DNA of 64,000 nucleotides from Streptomyces sp. NBC_00237 (lineage in GTDB: Bacteria > Actinomycetota > Actinomycetes > Streptomycetales > Streptomycetaceae): NCBI RefSeq assembly GCF_026342435.1, contig NZ_JAPEMT010000002.1, positions 2,604,001 through 2,668,000 on the forward strand, given 5' to 3'. Every line of letters starts with the position of its first letter. Positions within the stretch are counted from its first letter, which is position 1. The notes beneath the pieces were generated by a model, which had not been told where the DNA came from, searched no databases, and was given only the letters and a program-made list of their open reading frames with translations. The translations under genes were made by a program, and so were the position numbers. This document shows positions 7,569-15,536 of this stretch, piece by piece.

Positions 7569-7617
7569 ATGATCTCGGTCATCGTTCCGCCTCAGCACAG
7601 ACGCAAGGGGACAACCC

Positions 7618-8031
7618 ATGGCAGATTTCTCCCGCCTTCCCGGACCCAACGCCGACCTGTGGGACTGGCAGCTCCTCGCCGCCTGCCGCGGCGTCGACAG
7701 TTCGCTCTTCTTCCACCCGGAGGGCGAGCGCGGGGCCGCGCGAAGCGCACGTGAGAACTCGGCGAAGGAGGTCTGCATGAGGTGCCCGGTGCGCGCCCAG
7801 TGCGCGGCGCACGCGCTCCAGGTCCGCGAGCCCTACGGGGTGTGGGGCGGCCTCACCGAGGACGAGCGCGAGGAGCTGATGGGCCGCGCGCGGCACCGCC
7901 TGGTGCCCGCGGGCGCCACGGCGGCCGCGAAGAAGGCGGCCCCGGCGGGGGCTCCGGCGCGGACTGCGGCCAGGACTCCGGCGAAGGGCGGCGGAGTGGA
8001 GCACGCGCGCCGGGTCACCCTGGTGAAGTAA
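7618..8031 (+). CDS. whiD: WhiD, WhiB-like iron-sulfur protein
   Basis: A 137-residue WhiB-family (Wbl) protein needed for late sporulation. It contains the four cysteines that hold a [4Fe-4S] cluster (AACRGVD near residue 23, then CMRCPVRAQC) and the GVWGG turn, followed by a basic C-terminus. A family member of this type binds sigma region 4 and acts with it. A tail of about 40 residues rich in Ala, Pro and Lys extends past the usual end of the Wbl fold. The start ATG follows AAGGGGA. The gene is divergent from bldM, the known arrangement. The last stretch may be species-specific. Confidence 0.95.
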   Translation: MADFSRLPGPNADLWDWQLLAACRGVDSSLFFHPEGERGAARSARENSAKEVCMRCPVRAQCAAHALQVREPYGVWGGLTEDEREELMGRARHRLVPAGATAAAKKAAPAGAPARTAARTPAKGGGVEHARRVTLVK

Positions 8032-8121
8032 TCGGTCGTCCAATCCGAGCAGAAACGTTTCTTCGCGCTGTCCACCCGCTTGGGCCCGTCCATGCGGCGG
8101 GCGGCCGGTCGGACGCCCGGG

Positions 8122-8151
8122 CAGGGGCCGCACCTTCGGGTGCGGCCCCTG
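8122..8151. terminator. Strong hairpin between whiD and the LysR gene
   Basis: A 13-bp perfect stem (8122-8134 with 8139-8151) closed by a TTCG tetraloop. It sits between convergent whiD and the LysR gene and can serve both. Confidence 0.85.
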
Positions 8152-8188
8152 GGTCGTTCGGCGGTGCGGTCTTCCCGTACGGGGCCGA

Positions 8189-9085
8189 TCAGCGGGCGGC
8201 GGCCAGCGCGAGCTGGTCGAGGGTGGCCGCGACCGCAGGGACCTGCGCCAGGTCGGGCAGCGTGAGCGCGACGATCTCGCGCTGCACGGCGGGCTCCACC
8301 GCCACGGTGCGCACCCCCGTCGGACGTACGGTCTCCATGGCCAGCTCCGGCAGTACGGCGACGCCGAGGCCCGCGCCGACCAGGCCGATCACGGCCGGGT
8401 AGTCGTCGGTGGCGAAGTCGATGCGGGGCGCGAATCCGGCGCTCTCGCAGACCTCCACGAGCTGGCGGCGGCAGCGCGGGCAGCCCGCGATCCAGGGCTC
8501 GTCGGCGAGTTCGGCGATGCCCACGGTCCCGGCCTCGGCGAGCCGGTGCCCGTCGGGGACCAGGCCGACGAGGCGGTCGGTGAGCAGGGGGCGGACGACT
8601 AGGTCGGTCCAGTCCTCGGTCGCACCGCCCGGCCCGTAGCGGAAGGCGAGGGCGACGTCGCAGTCGCCCTCGCGGAGCATCTCCACCGAACGCGGGGGTT
8701 CCGCGTCGACCAGCGAGACGCGGGTGCCGGGGTGGGCGGCGCGCAGGGCGGCGAGCGCGGTGGGGACCAGGGTGGAGCTGCCGGAGGGGAAGGAGACCAG
8801 GCGTACCCGGCCGGCGCGCAGCCCCGCGATGGCGGCGACCTCCTCCTCTGCGGCGGTGAGCCCGGCGAGGATGCCCGCGGCGTGCCGCACCAGGACCTCG
8901 CCGGCCTGGGTCAGGCGCATCTCGCGGGCGGCGCGGATCAGGAGCGGGGTGCCCGCCGACTGCTCCAGGGCCTTCATCTGCTGGCTGACGGCGGGCTGGG
9001 TGCAGCCGAGTTCGCGGGCGGCGGCGGAGAAGGACCCGGTGGAGGCGACTGCGCGCAGGACGCGGAGGTGGCGGGCTTCAATCAT
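8189..9085 (-). CDS. LysR-family transcriptional regulator
   Basis: A 298-residue protein with the LysR winged helix-turn-helix at residues 1-60 (HLRVLRAVASTGSFSAAARE, then TQPAVSQQMKALE) and a C-terminal substrate-binding domain of periplasmic-protein fold. It is transcribed divergently from the MOSC-domain gene; the 81-bp gap contains a dyad of the kind LysR proteins bind. This suggests autoregulation and control of the neighbour. The effector is unknown. The start at ATG 9085 is supported by conservation of the HTH from its first residues. Confidence 0.92.
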   Translation of the reverse strand: MIEARHLRVLRAVASTGSFSAAARELGCTQPAVSQQMKALEQSAGTPLLIRAAREMRLTQAGEVLVRHAAGILAGLTAAEEEVAAIAGLRAGRVRLVSFPSGSSTLVPTALAALRAAHPGTRVSLVDAEPPRSVEMLREGDCDVALAFRYGPGGATEDWTDLVVRPLLTDRLVGLVPDGHRLAEAGTVGIAELADEPWIAGCPRCRRQLVEVCESAGFAPRIDFATDDYPAVIGLVGAGLGVAVLPELAMETVRPTGVRTVAVEPAVQREIVALTLPDLAQVPAVAATLDQLALAAAR

Positions 9086-9094
9086 GCGTCGATC

Positions 9095-9126
9095 ATAAGT
9101 CTCGCTTGGATGCAGAAGCGAATTAT
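9095..9126. promoter_or_regulatory. Candidate LysR operator
   Basis: Nested inverted repeats: ATAA (9095-9098) with TTAT (9123-9126), and CGCTT (9103-9107) with AAGCG (9116-9120), centred in the gap between the divergent LysR and MOSC genes. Position and dyad size fit a LysR-type site. Confidence 0.45.
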
Positions 9127-9166
9127 CGAATGCGTCTTTGAGATGGGCTCGGCTAGCGTGATCGGC

Positions 9167-9841
9167 ATGGAGCTACTGAGCGTGAATGTGGGGCGGGCGA
9201 CCGCCAGTGAGCACACCGATCAGGCGGAAGGTCTGACGGGCATCGGCAAGCGTCCGACGGAGGGGCCCGTGGAGGTCGGCGACCCTGGCCCGAAGGGCAC
9301 CGGCGGCAGCGGGGTGGCCGGGGACGAGATCTGCGAACTGCGCCACCACGGCGGCACCCACCAGGCGGTCTACGCCTACGCCCGCGAGGACCTGGACCGG
9401 TGGGAGGCGGAGCTCGGACGGCCGCTGCGCAACGGGGAGTTCGGCGAGAACTTCACCACCGAGGGGCTCGACGTGAACGGTGCGCGGATCGGCGAGCGGT
9501 GGAAGGTCGGCGACTCCCTCGTCCTCGAAGTGACCTCCTCGCGCATCCCGTGCCGTACGTTCGCGGGCGCGCTGGACGAGAAGGGCTGGGTGAAGCGGTT
9601 CACGGCGGCGGCGGTCCCGGGCGCGTACCTCAGGGTGGTGGAGCCCGGGACCGTACGGGCCGGGGACCTGATCGAGGTCGTGCACAGTCCCGCGCACGAC
9701 GTGACGGTGAGCATGCAGTTCCGGGCCGTCACGCTGGAGCGGGAGCTGCTGCCCGGGCTGCTGGCGGCCGGGGACGCGCTGCACCCGGAGGCCCGGCGCA
9801 AGGCGCTGACGTACGTGGAGAAGCGGGGCACGCCCGCGTAG
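9167..9841 (+). CDS. MOSC-domain protein, YiiM-like
   Basis: A 224-residue protein with a MOSC domain, the fold shared with molybdenum-cofactor sulfurase C-termini and with YiiM/YuaD. Visible features are the RHHGG motif with nearby YAREDLDRWEAELGR, GEFGENFTTEG, and the cysteine loop SRIPCRTFAG, where the cysteine is the expected metal-sulfur carrier residue. Such proteins handle molybdenum-cofactor sulfur or reduce N-hydroxylated bases. It is divergent from the LysR regulator, its likely controller. The start at ATG 9167 begins with MELLSVNVG, as in the family. The substrate is not predictable. Confidence 0.88.
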   Translation: MELLSVNVGRATASEHTDQAEGLTGIGKRPTEGPVEVGDPGPKGTGGSGVAGDEICELRHHGGTHQAVYAYAREDLDRWEAELGRPLRNGEFGENFTTEGLDVNGARIGERWKVGDSLVLEVTSSRIPCRTFAGALDEKGWVKRFTAAAVPGAYLRVVEPGTVRAGDLIEVVHSPAHDVTVSMQFRAVTLERELLPGLLAAGDALHPEARRKALTYVEKRGTPA

Positions 9842-9941
9842 GTGGTGGGTGAAGTCCCCGAGAGGGGGCCGGGGGCGGGTCCGGGGGCGGTGCGGGCCCG
9901 CCCCCGATGTGCGGGTACGGGGTGGGCGCGAGGGTCGGGGC

Positions 9942-11456
9942 ATGTCCCGGTGGAAGCGCGTCCTCATCGTTCTCGGCTCGGTCGCGGCCGTGTTCCTCGC
10001 CGCTGTCGGCGGCCTGTTCGCCTGGCAGTGGAACGGGGCCGGGGTGAGCACGGTCGGCCAGGTGCGGTTCGACAACGAGCTGAGGGTGCCGCCGCTCGCG
10101 GAGTCGACGGTCGAGAAGGACGGCACCCGGGTGTTCTCGCTGCGGATGCAGGCGGGAACCACGGAGTTCCAGCAGGGCCTGAAGACGCCGACCTGGGGCT
10201 TCAACGGCTCGCACCTGGGGCCGACGCTGCGGGCGAAGCGCGGCGAGAAGGTCAAGGTGTTGGTCGAGAACACGCTCGACGAGGCGTCCGGCGTGCACTG
10301 GCACGGCATGCACGTCCCCGCGAAGATGGACGGCGGCCCGCACCAGGAGGTCGCCCCTGGCAAGACCTGGACGCCGCAGTGGAAGGTCGACCAGCCCGCC
10401 GCGACGCTCTGGTACCACCCGCACCCGCACGGCAAGACCGAGAAGCACGTGCAGCGGGGGCTCGCGGGGATGTTCCTGATCGACGACGCCAGGACCGCGT
10501 CGCTGAAGCTGCCGAAGCGGTACGGGGTGGACGATCTGCCGGTGGCGGTCCAGGACGTCGCGTTCGACGGGGCGGACTTCGACCACGGGCGGCGGAGCTT
10601 CCTGCAGAACACCGGTTTCCTGGGCACGCGGACGATGGTCAACGGCACGCTCGACCCGTACCAGGTGGTCGGTGACGAGCTCGTACGGCTGCGGCTGCTG
10701 AACGCCTCGACGGCGCGGATCTACGACTTCGGGTTCGGTGACGACCGGGACTTCACGCTGGTCGGGACGGACGGCGGGCTGCTGGAGCGGCCTCAGACGC
10801 TGAAGCGGGTGCAGCTGTCGCCGGGGGAACGGGCGGAGGTCGTGGTGCGGATGCGGGCCGGGGAGAAGGCGGTGCTGCGCAGCTTTCCGCAGGGCAATTA
10901 CGGGGGCGGGTTCGAGCAGCGGTTCGCCGGCGGCGACGACTCTTTCGACGTACTGGAGCTGAGGGCGGCGGCCGCGCTGCGGAAGTCGCCGAAACTGCCG
11001 TCCGTCATGGGCGCCTTGGAAGTGCCGCAGGAGAAGGACGCGGCGCGGGGGCGGTTCTTCGGGCTGCGGATGTCGGGGATCAACGGGCGGAAGATGGACA
11101 GGGGGCACGTCGACGAGACGGTCGTCCGGGGCACGGCCGAGGTGTGGACCGTACGGAACGAGGACGGGGCGCCGCACAACTTCCACGTGCACGACGTGCG
11201 GTTCAGGGTGGTGTTGGTGGACGGGAAGCCGCCGACGGGGATGCTGCGCGGGGCGAAGGACACCGTGTACGTGCCGGGTGGGTCCACGGTGAAGCTGGCG
11301 ATGCGCTTCGAAGGACCGGCCGATCCGGACACGCCGTACATGTACCACTGTCATCTGCTGTATCACGAGGACCAGGGAATGATGGGCCAGTTCGTGGTCG
11401 TGGAGAAGGGGCAGAAGGAGGGAACCCCGGCTTCCGGCGGTCACGGCGGGCACTAA
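9942..11456 (+). CDS. Membrane-anchored multicopper oxidase
   Basis: A 504-residue laccase/CueO-like protein. An N-terminal hydrophobic segment (about residues 7-28) exports or anchors it outside the membrane. All four copper-ligand motifs are present: HWHGMH (119-124), HPHPHG (159-164), HNFHVH (about 411) and HCHLLYHEDQGMM near the end, which supplies the type 1 copper ligands. It should oxidise metal ions or phenolics with O2. A C-terminal GGHGGH tail is histidine-rich. Only 10 bp separate it from the following dehydrogenase, so the two are probably co-transcribed. The substrate cannot be told from sequence. Confidence 0.93.
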   Translation: MSRWKRVLIVLGSVAAVFLAAVGGLFAWQWNGAGVSTVGQVRFDNELRVPPLAESTVEKDGTRVFSLRMQAGTTEFQQGLKTPTWGFNGSHLGPTLRAKRGEKVKVLVENTLDEASGVHWHGMHVPAKMDGGPHQEVAPGKTWTPQWKVDQPAATLWYHPHPHGKTEKHVQRGLAGMFLIDDARTASLKLPKRYGVDDLPVAVQDVAFDGADFDHGRRSFLQNTGFLGTRTMVNGTLDPYQVVGDELVRLRLLNASTARIYDFGFGDDRDFTLVGTDGGLLERPQTLKRVQLSPGERAEVVVRMRAGEKAVLRSFPQGNYGGGFEQRFAGGDDSFDVLELRAAAALRKSPKLPSVMGALEVPQEKDAARGRFFGLRMSGINGRKMDRGHVDETVVRGTAEVWTVRNEDGAPHNFHVHDVRFRVVLVDGKPPTGMLRGAKDTVYVPGGSTVKLAMRFEGPADPDTPYMYHCHLLYHEDQGMMGQFVVVEKGQKEGTPASGGHGGH

Positions 11457-11466
11457 CGTGGGGCGC

Positions 11467-12240
11467 ATGACGACTGCACTGATCACGGGCGCGACCGCAG
11501 GCATCGGCTCCGCCTTCGCGCGGCGACTGGCCTCCGACGGACACAACCTGGTGTTGGTGGCACGCAACACCGAGCGTCTCCAGAAGCAGGCGACGGAGCT
11601 GCACGACAAGCACGGCGTGGAGGCGGAGGTGCTGACCGCCGACCTGTCCACGGAGGCGGGGATCGCGGCCGTCGAGGCACGGCTCGCGGACCGTACGCAC
11701 CCGGTGGACCTGCTGGTCAACAACGCCGGTTTCGGCAACAAGGGCGAGTTCCTCGAAGTGCCGATGGAGGACGAGCTGACCATGCTGAAGGTGCACTGCG
11801 AGGCGGTGCTGCGGCTGACGTCGGCGGCGGTCAGGGGCATGAAGGAGCGGCGCAGGGGCGGGGTCGTCAACGTCGCTTCGGTGGCCGCCTTCGTGCCGCG
11901 CGGGACGTACGGGGCGAGCAAGGCGTGGGTCGTGCAGTTCACGCAGGGCGCGGCGAAGGACCTGGCGGGGAGCGGGGTGCGGCTGATGGCGCTGTGCCCC
12001 GGCTTCGTGCGGACGGAGTTCCACGAGCGGGCCGGGATGGGGACGGACAACATCCCCTCCTGGATGTGGCTGGACGCGGACAAGCTGGTGGCGGAGGCGC
12101 TGAAGGACATGGGGCGCGGGAAGTCGCTGTCGATTCCGGACCCTCGGTACAAGGCGCTGATGGGCGTGGTGAAGGTGGCGCCGCGCGGGCTGCTCGGGGG
12201 GATCACCTCCCGGACGGGCCGGAAGTACGGTCCTCAGTAG
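11467..12240 (+). CDS. Short-chain dehydrogenase/reductase
   Basis: A 257-residue classical SDR. The NAD(P)-binding TGATAGIG motif is at residues 7-14, NNAG at 85-88, and the catalytic serine (138) and YxxxK (Y148, K152) are in place. Arginine at 34 after the second strand favours NADPH. It probably reduces a carbonyl compound; the substrate is unknown. It starts 10 bp after the multicopper oxidase gene and its last 7 bases overlap the end of the convergent DUF2264 gene, so no terminator separates them. Confidence 0.93.
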   Translation: MTTALITGATAGIGSAFARRLASDGHNLVLVARNTERLQKQATELHDKHGVEAEVLTADLSTEAGIAAVEARLADRTHPVDLLVNNAGFGNKGEFLEVPMEDELTMLKVHCEAVLRLTSAAVRGMKERRRGGVVNVASVAAFVPRGTYGASKAWVVQFTQGAAKDLAGSGVRLMALCPGFVRTEFHERAGMGTDNIPSWMWLDADKLVAEALKDMGRGKSLSIPDPRYKALMGVVKVAPRGLLGGITSRTGRKYGPQ

Positions 12241-14102
12241 GGCAGTTCGAGTGTGGTGACGGTGCCGTCGTCCTCCCAGGTGATGTGGAGGATGGCGGCA
12301 TTCGTCGTACGTGTCGCAGTTGTCATACGTGTCGCAGTTGTCGTACGTGTCGTACGGGGGAGGCCGACGCGGGCGAGGGTGGCGGCAGGGGCGGGGGCGG
12401 GTTCCGCGGTGAGGGAGGCGAGGGCGACGAAGAGGGAACTTCCGGTGTCGCCCGTTCGTCCTTGGAGTACGGCGGCGTGGGCGGACGGGCCGAACGGGGT
12501 CGGGCCGACGGGGAGTTGGTTCGCGGGCTGCGGGTCGTAGCCGTGGACGGGGTGGAGCTGGGCGGTGGCCGCTCCGTCCGGGGTGACGGCCCAGCCGGTC
12601 TGGCGTACCGGGGTGCCGGGCGGGGCGCCCAGGACGAGGTGGGCGCGGACTTCGGCGCGGCCGTGGACGGCGGTGGCGGAGACGACCCGGATGCCGGGGG
12701 CGGGGGTGTGGGCGGAGGAGGCCCAGTCCTGGCCCCGGGCCACCGGTGTGGCGGGGCCGCGTGTGGTGTGTGCACCGTCGATGAGCAGGGAGAAGTGGTT
12801 GTCGGGGGTCTCGTGGGCGGGGCCCGTGCGGGTGGAGTAGGCGAAGCGGGCGTAACCGGGGTCGTCCTCGGGGCCCACGTGGTTGCTGCCGTGGTTGTGC
12901 AGGCGGACGAGTCCGTCGGCGGCGGTGGAGTGGATGAGGAGGTGGGGCGGGGCGGCGAGGACGACACTGTCGGCGGTCTCGGCGGGGAGGGGCTCCTCGG
13001 GGGCCGTCCAGGCGGGGTGGTCGGCGGGCAGGAGCAGGCCGAGGAAGCCCTTGGAGGCCCAGTAGGGGGAGCCGGGGCCGGAGTAGCTCTGGATCAGGGG
13101 CGGGTACGGGCCGTACCAGCCGAGGGTGAGCAGGCCGTCCGGGGCCGTGGCCCCCCGGTCGAGGAAGTGGCGCAGAGTGCCGGAGGCGAGGCGGCGGGTG
13201 GCTCCGGGGGTGAGCGGGGTGTGGCCGGTGAGGGCGCCGAGCCAGGGGGCGGCGGCTGCCGCGAAGCGGTAGGTGAGGGAGCGGCCGAAGGGCATGGGTG
13301 CGCCGGTCGCGTCGAACATAGCCGTGTACGTGTCGAGTTGGGCGTGCAGGCGCGGGCCGTAGCGGTCGAGGAGGGCCTTGTCGCCGGACAGGTGGGCGTG
13401 CAGGACGGGATAGAAGTGCAGGGCCCAGGCGTTGTAGTGGTCGAAGGCGCGGTTCGGGCCGTCGCTGTACCAGCCTTCGCCGAGGTGCCAGTCCTCGATG
13501 CGGGCGAGGGCGGTGTCGATGGTGGCGCGTGCCCGGTCGGTCTCGATGCCGACGTCTTGGAGGAATCCGGCGACGGTGAGGCCGAAGAGCCACCAGTTGT
13601 TGTCGACGGGGGACGGGCCGAGGGCGGGCAGCAGCCAGTCGACGGCGCGCTGCCGGGTGGCGTCGTCGAGGGTGTCCCAGAGCCAGGGGCGGGTCAGGCG
13701 CAGCGAGAGCGCGACCGAGGCGGACTCGACGACGGCCTGACGGATGTCGGCGGGGCGGGGCCAGGACTCGGGGTCGGCGGGGCTCATGTCCGGGCTTGAG
13801 GTGGGGTGTTGGGTTCCGGCGGCGAGCCCTTCGGCGTACCGGGCGAGGTGGCCGTGCGGGTCGTCGCCGTGCGCGCCCGCGACGCGCAGGGCCGCGAGGA
13901 GGAACGTACGGGCGTAGCCTTCGAGGCCGTCGGAGCGGGGGCCCGAGACGCTCGGGCGGGGGCCAGGGAGGTGGATCAGGCCGTGGCGTGGGGTGCTGTA
14001 CGGGCGTACGGCGAGGAGGAGTTCGTCGGCCGCGTGCTCCCAGTGGGCGCGGGTCCAGCCGGTGTACGGACTGAGCTCACGGTTCTCGGGCGGCATGGGC
14101 AT
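12234..14102 (-). CDS. DUF2264-domain protein, probable glycan-active enzyme
   Basis: A 622-residue protein matching the DUF2264 family: an (alpha/alpha) barrel-like N-terminal half rich in Trp and aromatic clusters (DNNWWLFGLTVAGFL, EGWYSDGPNRAFDHYNAWALHFY) and a beta-rich C-terminal half. From memory, some members are exo-acting glycoside hydrolases on uronic-acid glycans. No signal peptide is seen, so it likely works in the cytoplasm on imported oligosaccharides. It is divergent from a sugar-type regulator and ABC operon and shares their octamer sites. The C-terminus carries an in-frame 18-bp tandem repeat. The start could also be ATG 14096. Function is inferred from neighbours. Confidence 0.85.
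   Translation of the reverse strand: MPMPPENRELSPYTGWTRAHWEHAADELLLAVRPYSTPRHGLIHLPGPRPSVSGPRSDGLEGYARTFLLAALRVAGAHGDDPHGHLARYAEGLAAGTQHPTSSPDMSPADPESWPRPADIRQAVVESASVALSLRLTRPWLWDTLDDATRQRAVDWLLPALGPSPVDNNWWLFGLTVAGFLQDVGIETDRARATIDTALARIEDWHLGEGWYSDGPNRAFDHYNAWALHFYPVLHAHLSGDKALLDRYGPRLHAQLDTYTAMFDATGAPMPFGRSLTYRFAAAAAPWLGALTGHTPLTPGATRRLASGTLRHFLDRGATAPDGLLTLGWYGPYPPLIQSYSGPGSPYWASKGFLGLLLPADHPAWTAPEEPLPAETADSVVLAAPPHLLIHSTAADGLVRLHNHGSNHVGPEDDPGYARFAYSTRTGPAHETPDNHFSLLIDGAHTTRGPATPVARGQDWASSAHTPAPGIRVVSATAVHGRAEVRAHLVLGAPPGTPVRQTGWAVTPDGAATAQLHPVHGYDPQPANQLPVGPTPFGPSAHAAVLQGRTGDTGSSLFVALASLTAEPAPAPAATLARVGLPRTTRTTTATRMTTATRTTNAAILHITWEDDGTVTTLELPY
12307..12352. repeat. 18-bp tandem repeat inside the DUF2264 gene 3' end
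   Basis: Two and a half copies of an 18-base unit (GTACGTGTCGCAGTTGTC, start 12307; second copy from 12325 with one change; partial third from 12343). In frame it encodes Thr/Ala/Arg repeats near the C-terminus. Confidence 0.8.
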
Positions 14103-14195
14103 GATGCTCCCCTGGAGGCGGATGCGGCGGCGTTGTCGCGGCGCGACTGCGGCGGTACGGCTACGACGGCGTCGCCGGGAATCATCAACTCCCCT

Positions 14196-14250
14196 TGATC
14201 GAAGGTCAATGGATGTCGGTCGAATGATCGAAACTTCCGTCGTTCGATCA
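14196..14250. promoter_or_regulatory. Octamer operator cluster upstream of the DUF2264 and regulator genes
   Basis: Three copies of TTCGATCA or its complement TGATCGAA at 14196-14203, 14225-14232 and 14243-14250, between the divergent DUF2264 and regulator genes. Fifteen bases (14220-14234) are the exact complement of 15438-15452 on the other side of the regulator gene. Probably bound by the regulator encoded at 14306. Confidence 0.65.
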
Positions 14251-14305
14251 CCCGGACTGGTCTAGGGTCGGACCGGATCACCACACCGTCGAGGGGGATG
14301 CGACC

Positions 14306-15433
14306 GTGCGCGAAAGTGCCGCAGAACGTCATGACCGCATGCTGGAGCTGGTCCGCCGGCACGGCACCGCGCGGGTCTCGGACCTGGCGGGGCTGCTGGG
14401 GGTCTCCCCCGTCACCGCCCGCCGGGACGCCGAGGCGCTGGCGGCGAAGGGGCTGCTGGAGCGGGTGCACGGGTCGGTGTCCTGGCCCGCGACGGTTCCC
14501 GGTCAGCGCTCCGACGACTTGGTGCTGGGGCTGCTCGCGCCCTCGGCGACGTACTACTTCGCCGAGGTGATCCGGGGTGCGCACGAGGCGGCGGCGAAGG
14601 CCGGGGCCCGGCTGATCCTGCGGATCTCCGACTACCGGCCCGAGGAGGACCGGGCCCGGGTGGAGGGGCTGCTCGCGGCCGGGGCGCGGGGGCTGCTGGT
14701 GGCGCCCGGGTGGCGGCGGCCGCAGGACCCGGCCCGGTACGGGGAGTGGCTGGCGCGGCTGCCCGTTCCGGCCGTGCTCCTGGAGCGGCAGCCCGCGCCG
14801 GGATCGCCGCTGGACGGTCTCGACCGGGTCTGCTCGGACCACGCGTACGGTGCGCTGCTCGCGGTGCGTCACCTGGTGGGGCTCGGGCACGGGGCGCCGG
14901 TGCTGGTGGCGCGGGCGGACAGCCCGACGGCCCTGTCGGTACGGGCCGGATACGCGGCGGCGCTGGGCTCGCTGGGGCTGACGGCGCCCCGGGCCGCCAT
15001 CGACTCCGTACCGGCCGAACTGGACCCGGAGGGGTTCGAGTCGGCGGTACGGGACCTGTGCGCGGCGGTGTCGGAGGGGGCTCGGGCGGCGCTGGTGCAC
15101 AACGACGTGGACGCGATCCAGATCGTGCAGCGGCTCGCCGAGCTGGGGGTGCGGGTGCCCGGGGACCTGGCGGTGGTGGCGTACGACGACGAGGTGGCGG
15201 CGCTCGCGGACACCCCGCTGACGGCGGTGGCTCCGCCGAAGCGCGAAGTGGGTCGGCACGCGGCGGAGTTGCTGGTGGAGCGGCTGCGGGGAGACGCCTG
15301 CGGAGAGTCGCCGCGGCGACATCTGTCGCTGCTGCCGGGGCTGCGGGTGCGGGCGTCGTGCGGGGCGGGCGCGGAAGCGGCCACGGAGGCGGCCACGGCG
15401 GCCACGGCGGCGACTGGGACCGTGTCCGCGTGA
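14306..15433 (+). CDS. Hybrid regulator: DeoR-type HTH with LacI-type sensor domain
   Basis: A 375-residue transcription factor. Residues 1-55 are a DeoR-family winged helix (RHDRMLELVRRHGTARVSDL, then VSPVTARRDAEALAAKGLL). From about residue 75 it has the periplasmic-binding-type ligand domain of LacI/GalR repressors, ending with the family signature around VVAYDDEVAALADTPLTAV. Such proteins sense a sugar or its phosphate. The GTG start is preceded by GAGGGGGA. It is followed at 104 bp by an ABC sugar importer and preceded by divergent DUF2264; identical octamers lie at both flanks. It most likely represses both units and itself. Confidence 0.9.
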   Translation: MRESAAERHDRMLELVRRHGTARVSDLAGLLGVSPVTARRDAEALAAKGLLERVHGSVSWPATVPGQRSDDLVLGLLAPSATYYFAEVIRGAHEAAAKAGARLILRISDYRPEEDRARVEGLLAAGARGLLVAPGWRRPQDPARYGEWLARLPVPAVLLERQPAPGSPLDGLDRVCSDHAYGALLAVRHLVGLGHGAPVLVARADSPTALSVRAGYAAALGSLGLTAPRAAIDSVPAELDPEGFESAVRDLCAAVSEGARAALVHNDVDAIQIVQRLAELGVRVPGDLAVVAYDDEVAALADTPLTAVAPPKREVGRHAAELLVERLRGDACGESPRRHLSLLPGLRVRASCGAGAEAATEAATAATAATGTVSA

Positions 15434-15437
15434 GCTA

Positions 15438-15455
15438 GTTTCGATCATTCGATCA
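15438..15455. promoter_or_regulatory. Octamer operator upstream of the sugar ABC operon
   Basis: Two head-to-tail TTCGATCA copies (15440-15447 and 15448-15455) directly after the regulator stop codon and about 82 bases before the binding-protein gene. GTTTCGATCATTCGA (15438-15452) recurs as its exact complement at 14220-14234. Confidence 0.65.
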
Positions 15456-15536
15456 ATCGCTCTTGACTTCGTTCAGGGCTGGTTCAAGGATCGCGGCCAA
15501 CGCCCATCTCGCCGCCTTCCTTACAGGAGCCTTGCC

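Larger units (their letters stand above)
7268..7617. promoter_or_regulatory. Divergent bldM-whiD control region, 350 bp
   Basis: The whole gap between two developmental regulators. It contains the sigma-BldN promoter reading toward bldM, an unusually AT-rich stretch around 7490-7570 on the whiD side, and repeats built on TAGATGT. No coding sequence is seen in it. Confidence 0.7.

Noticed and set aside
9729..13593. Very long minus-strand frames of about 800 codons opposite the multicopper oxidase and SDR genes
   Set aside because: The plus-strand genes have complete catalytic motifs and proper codon bias; the antisense frames have none.
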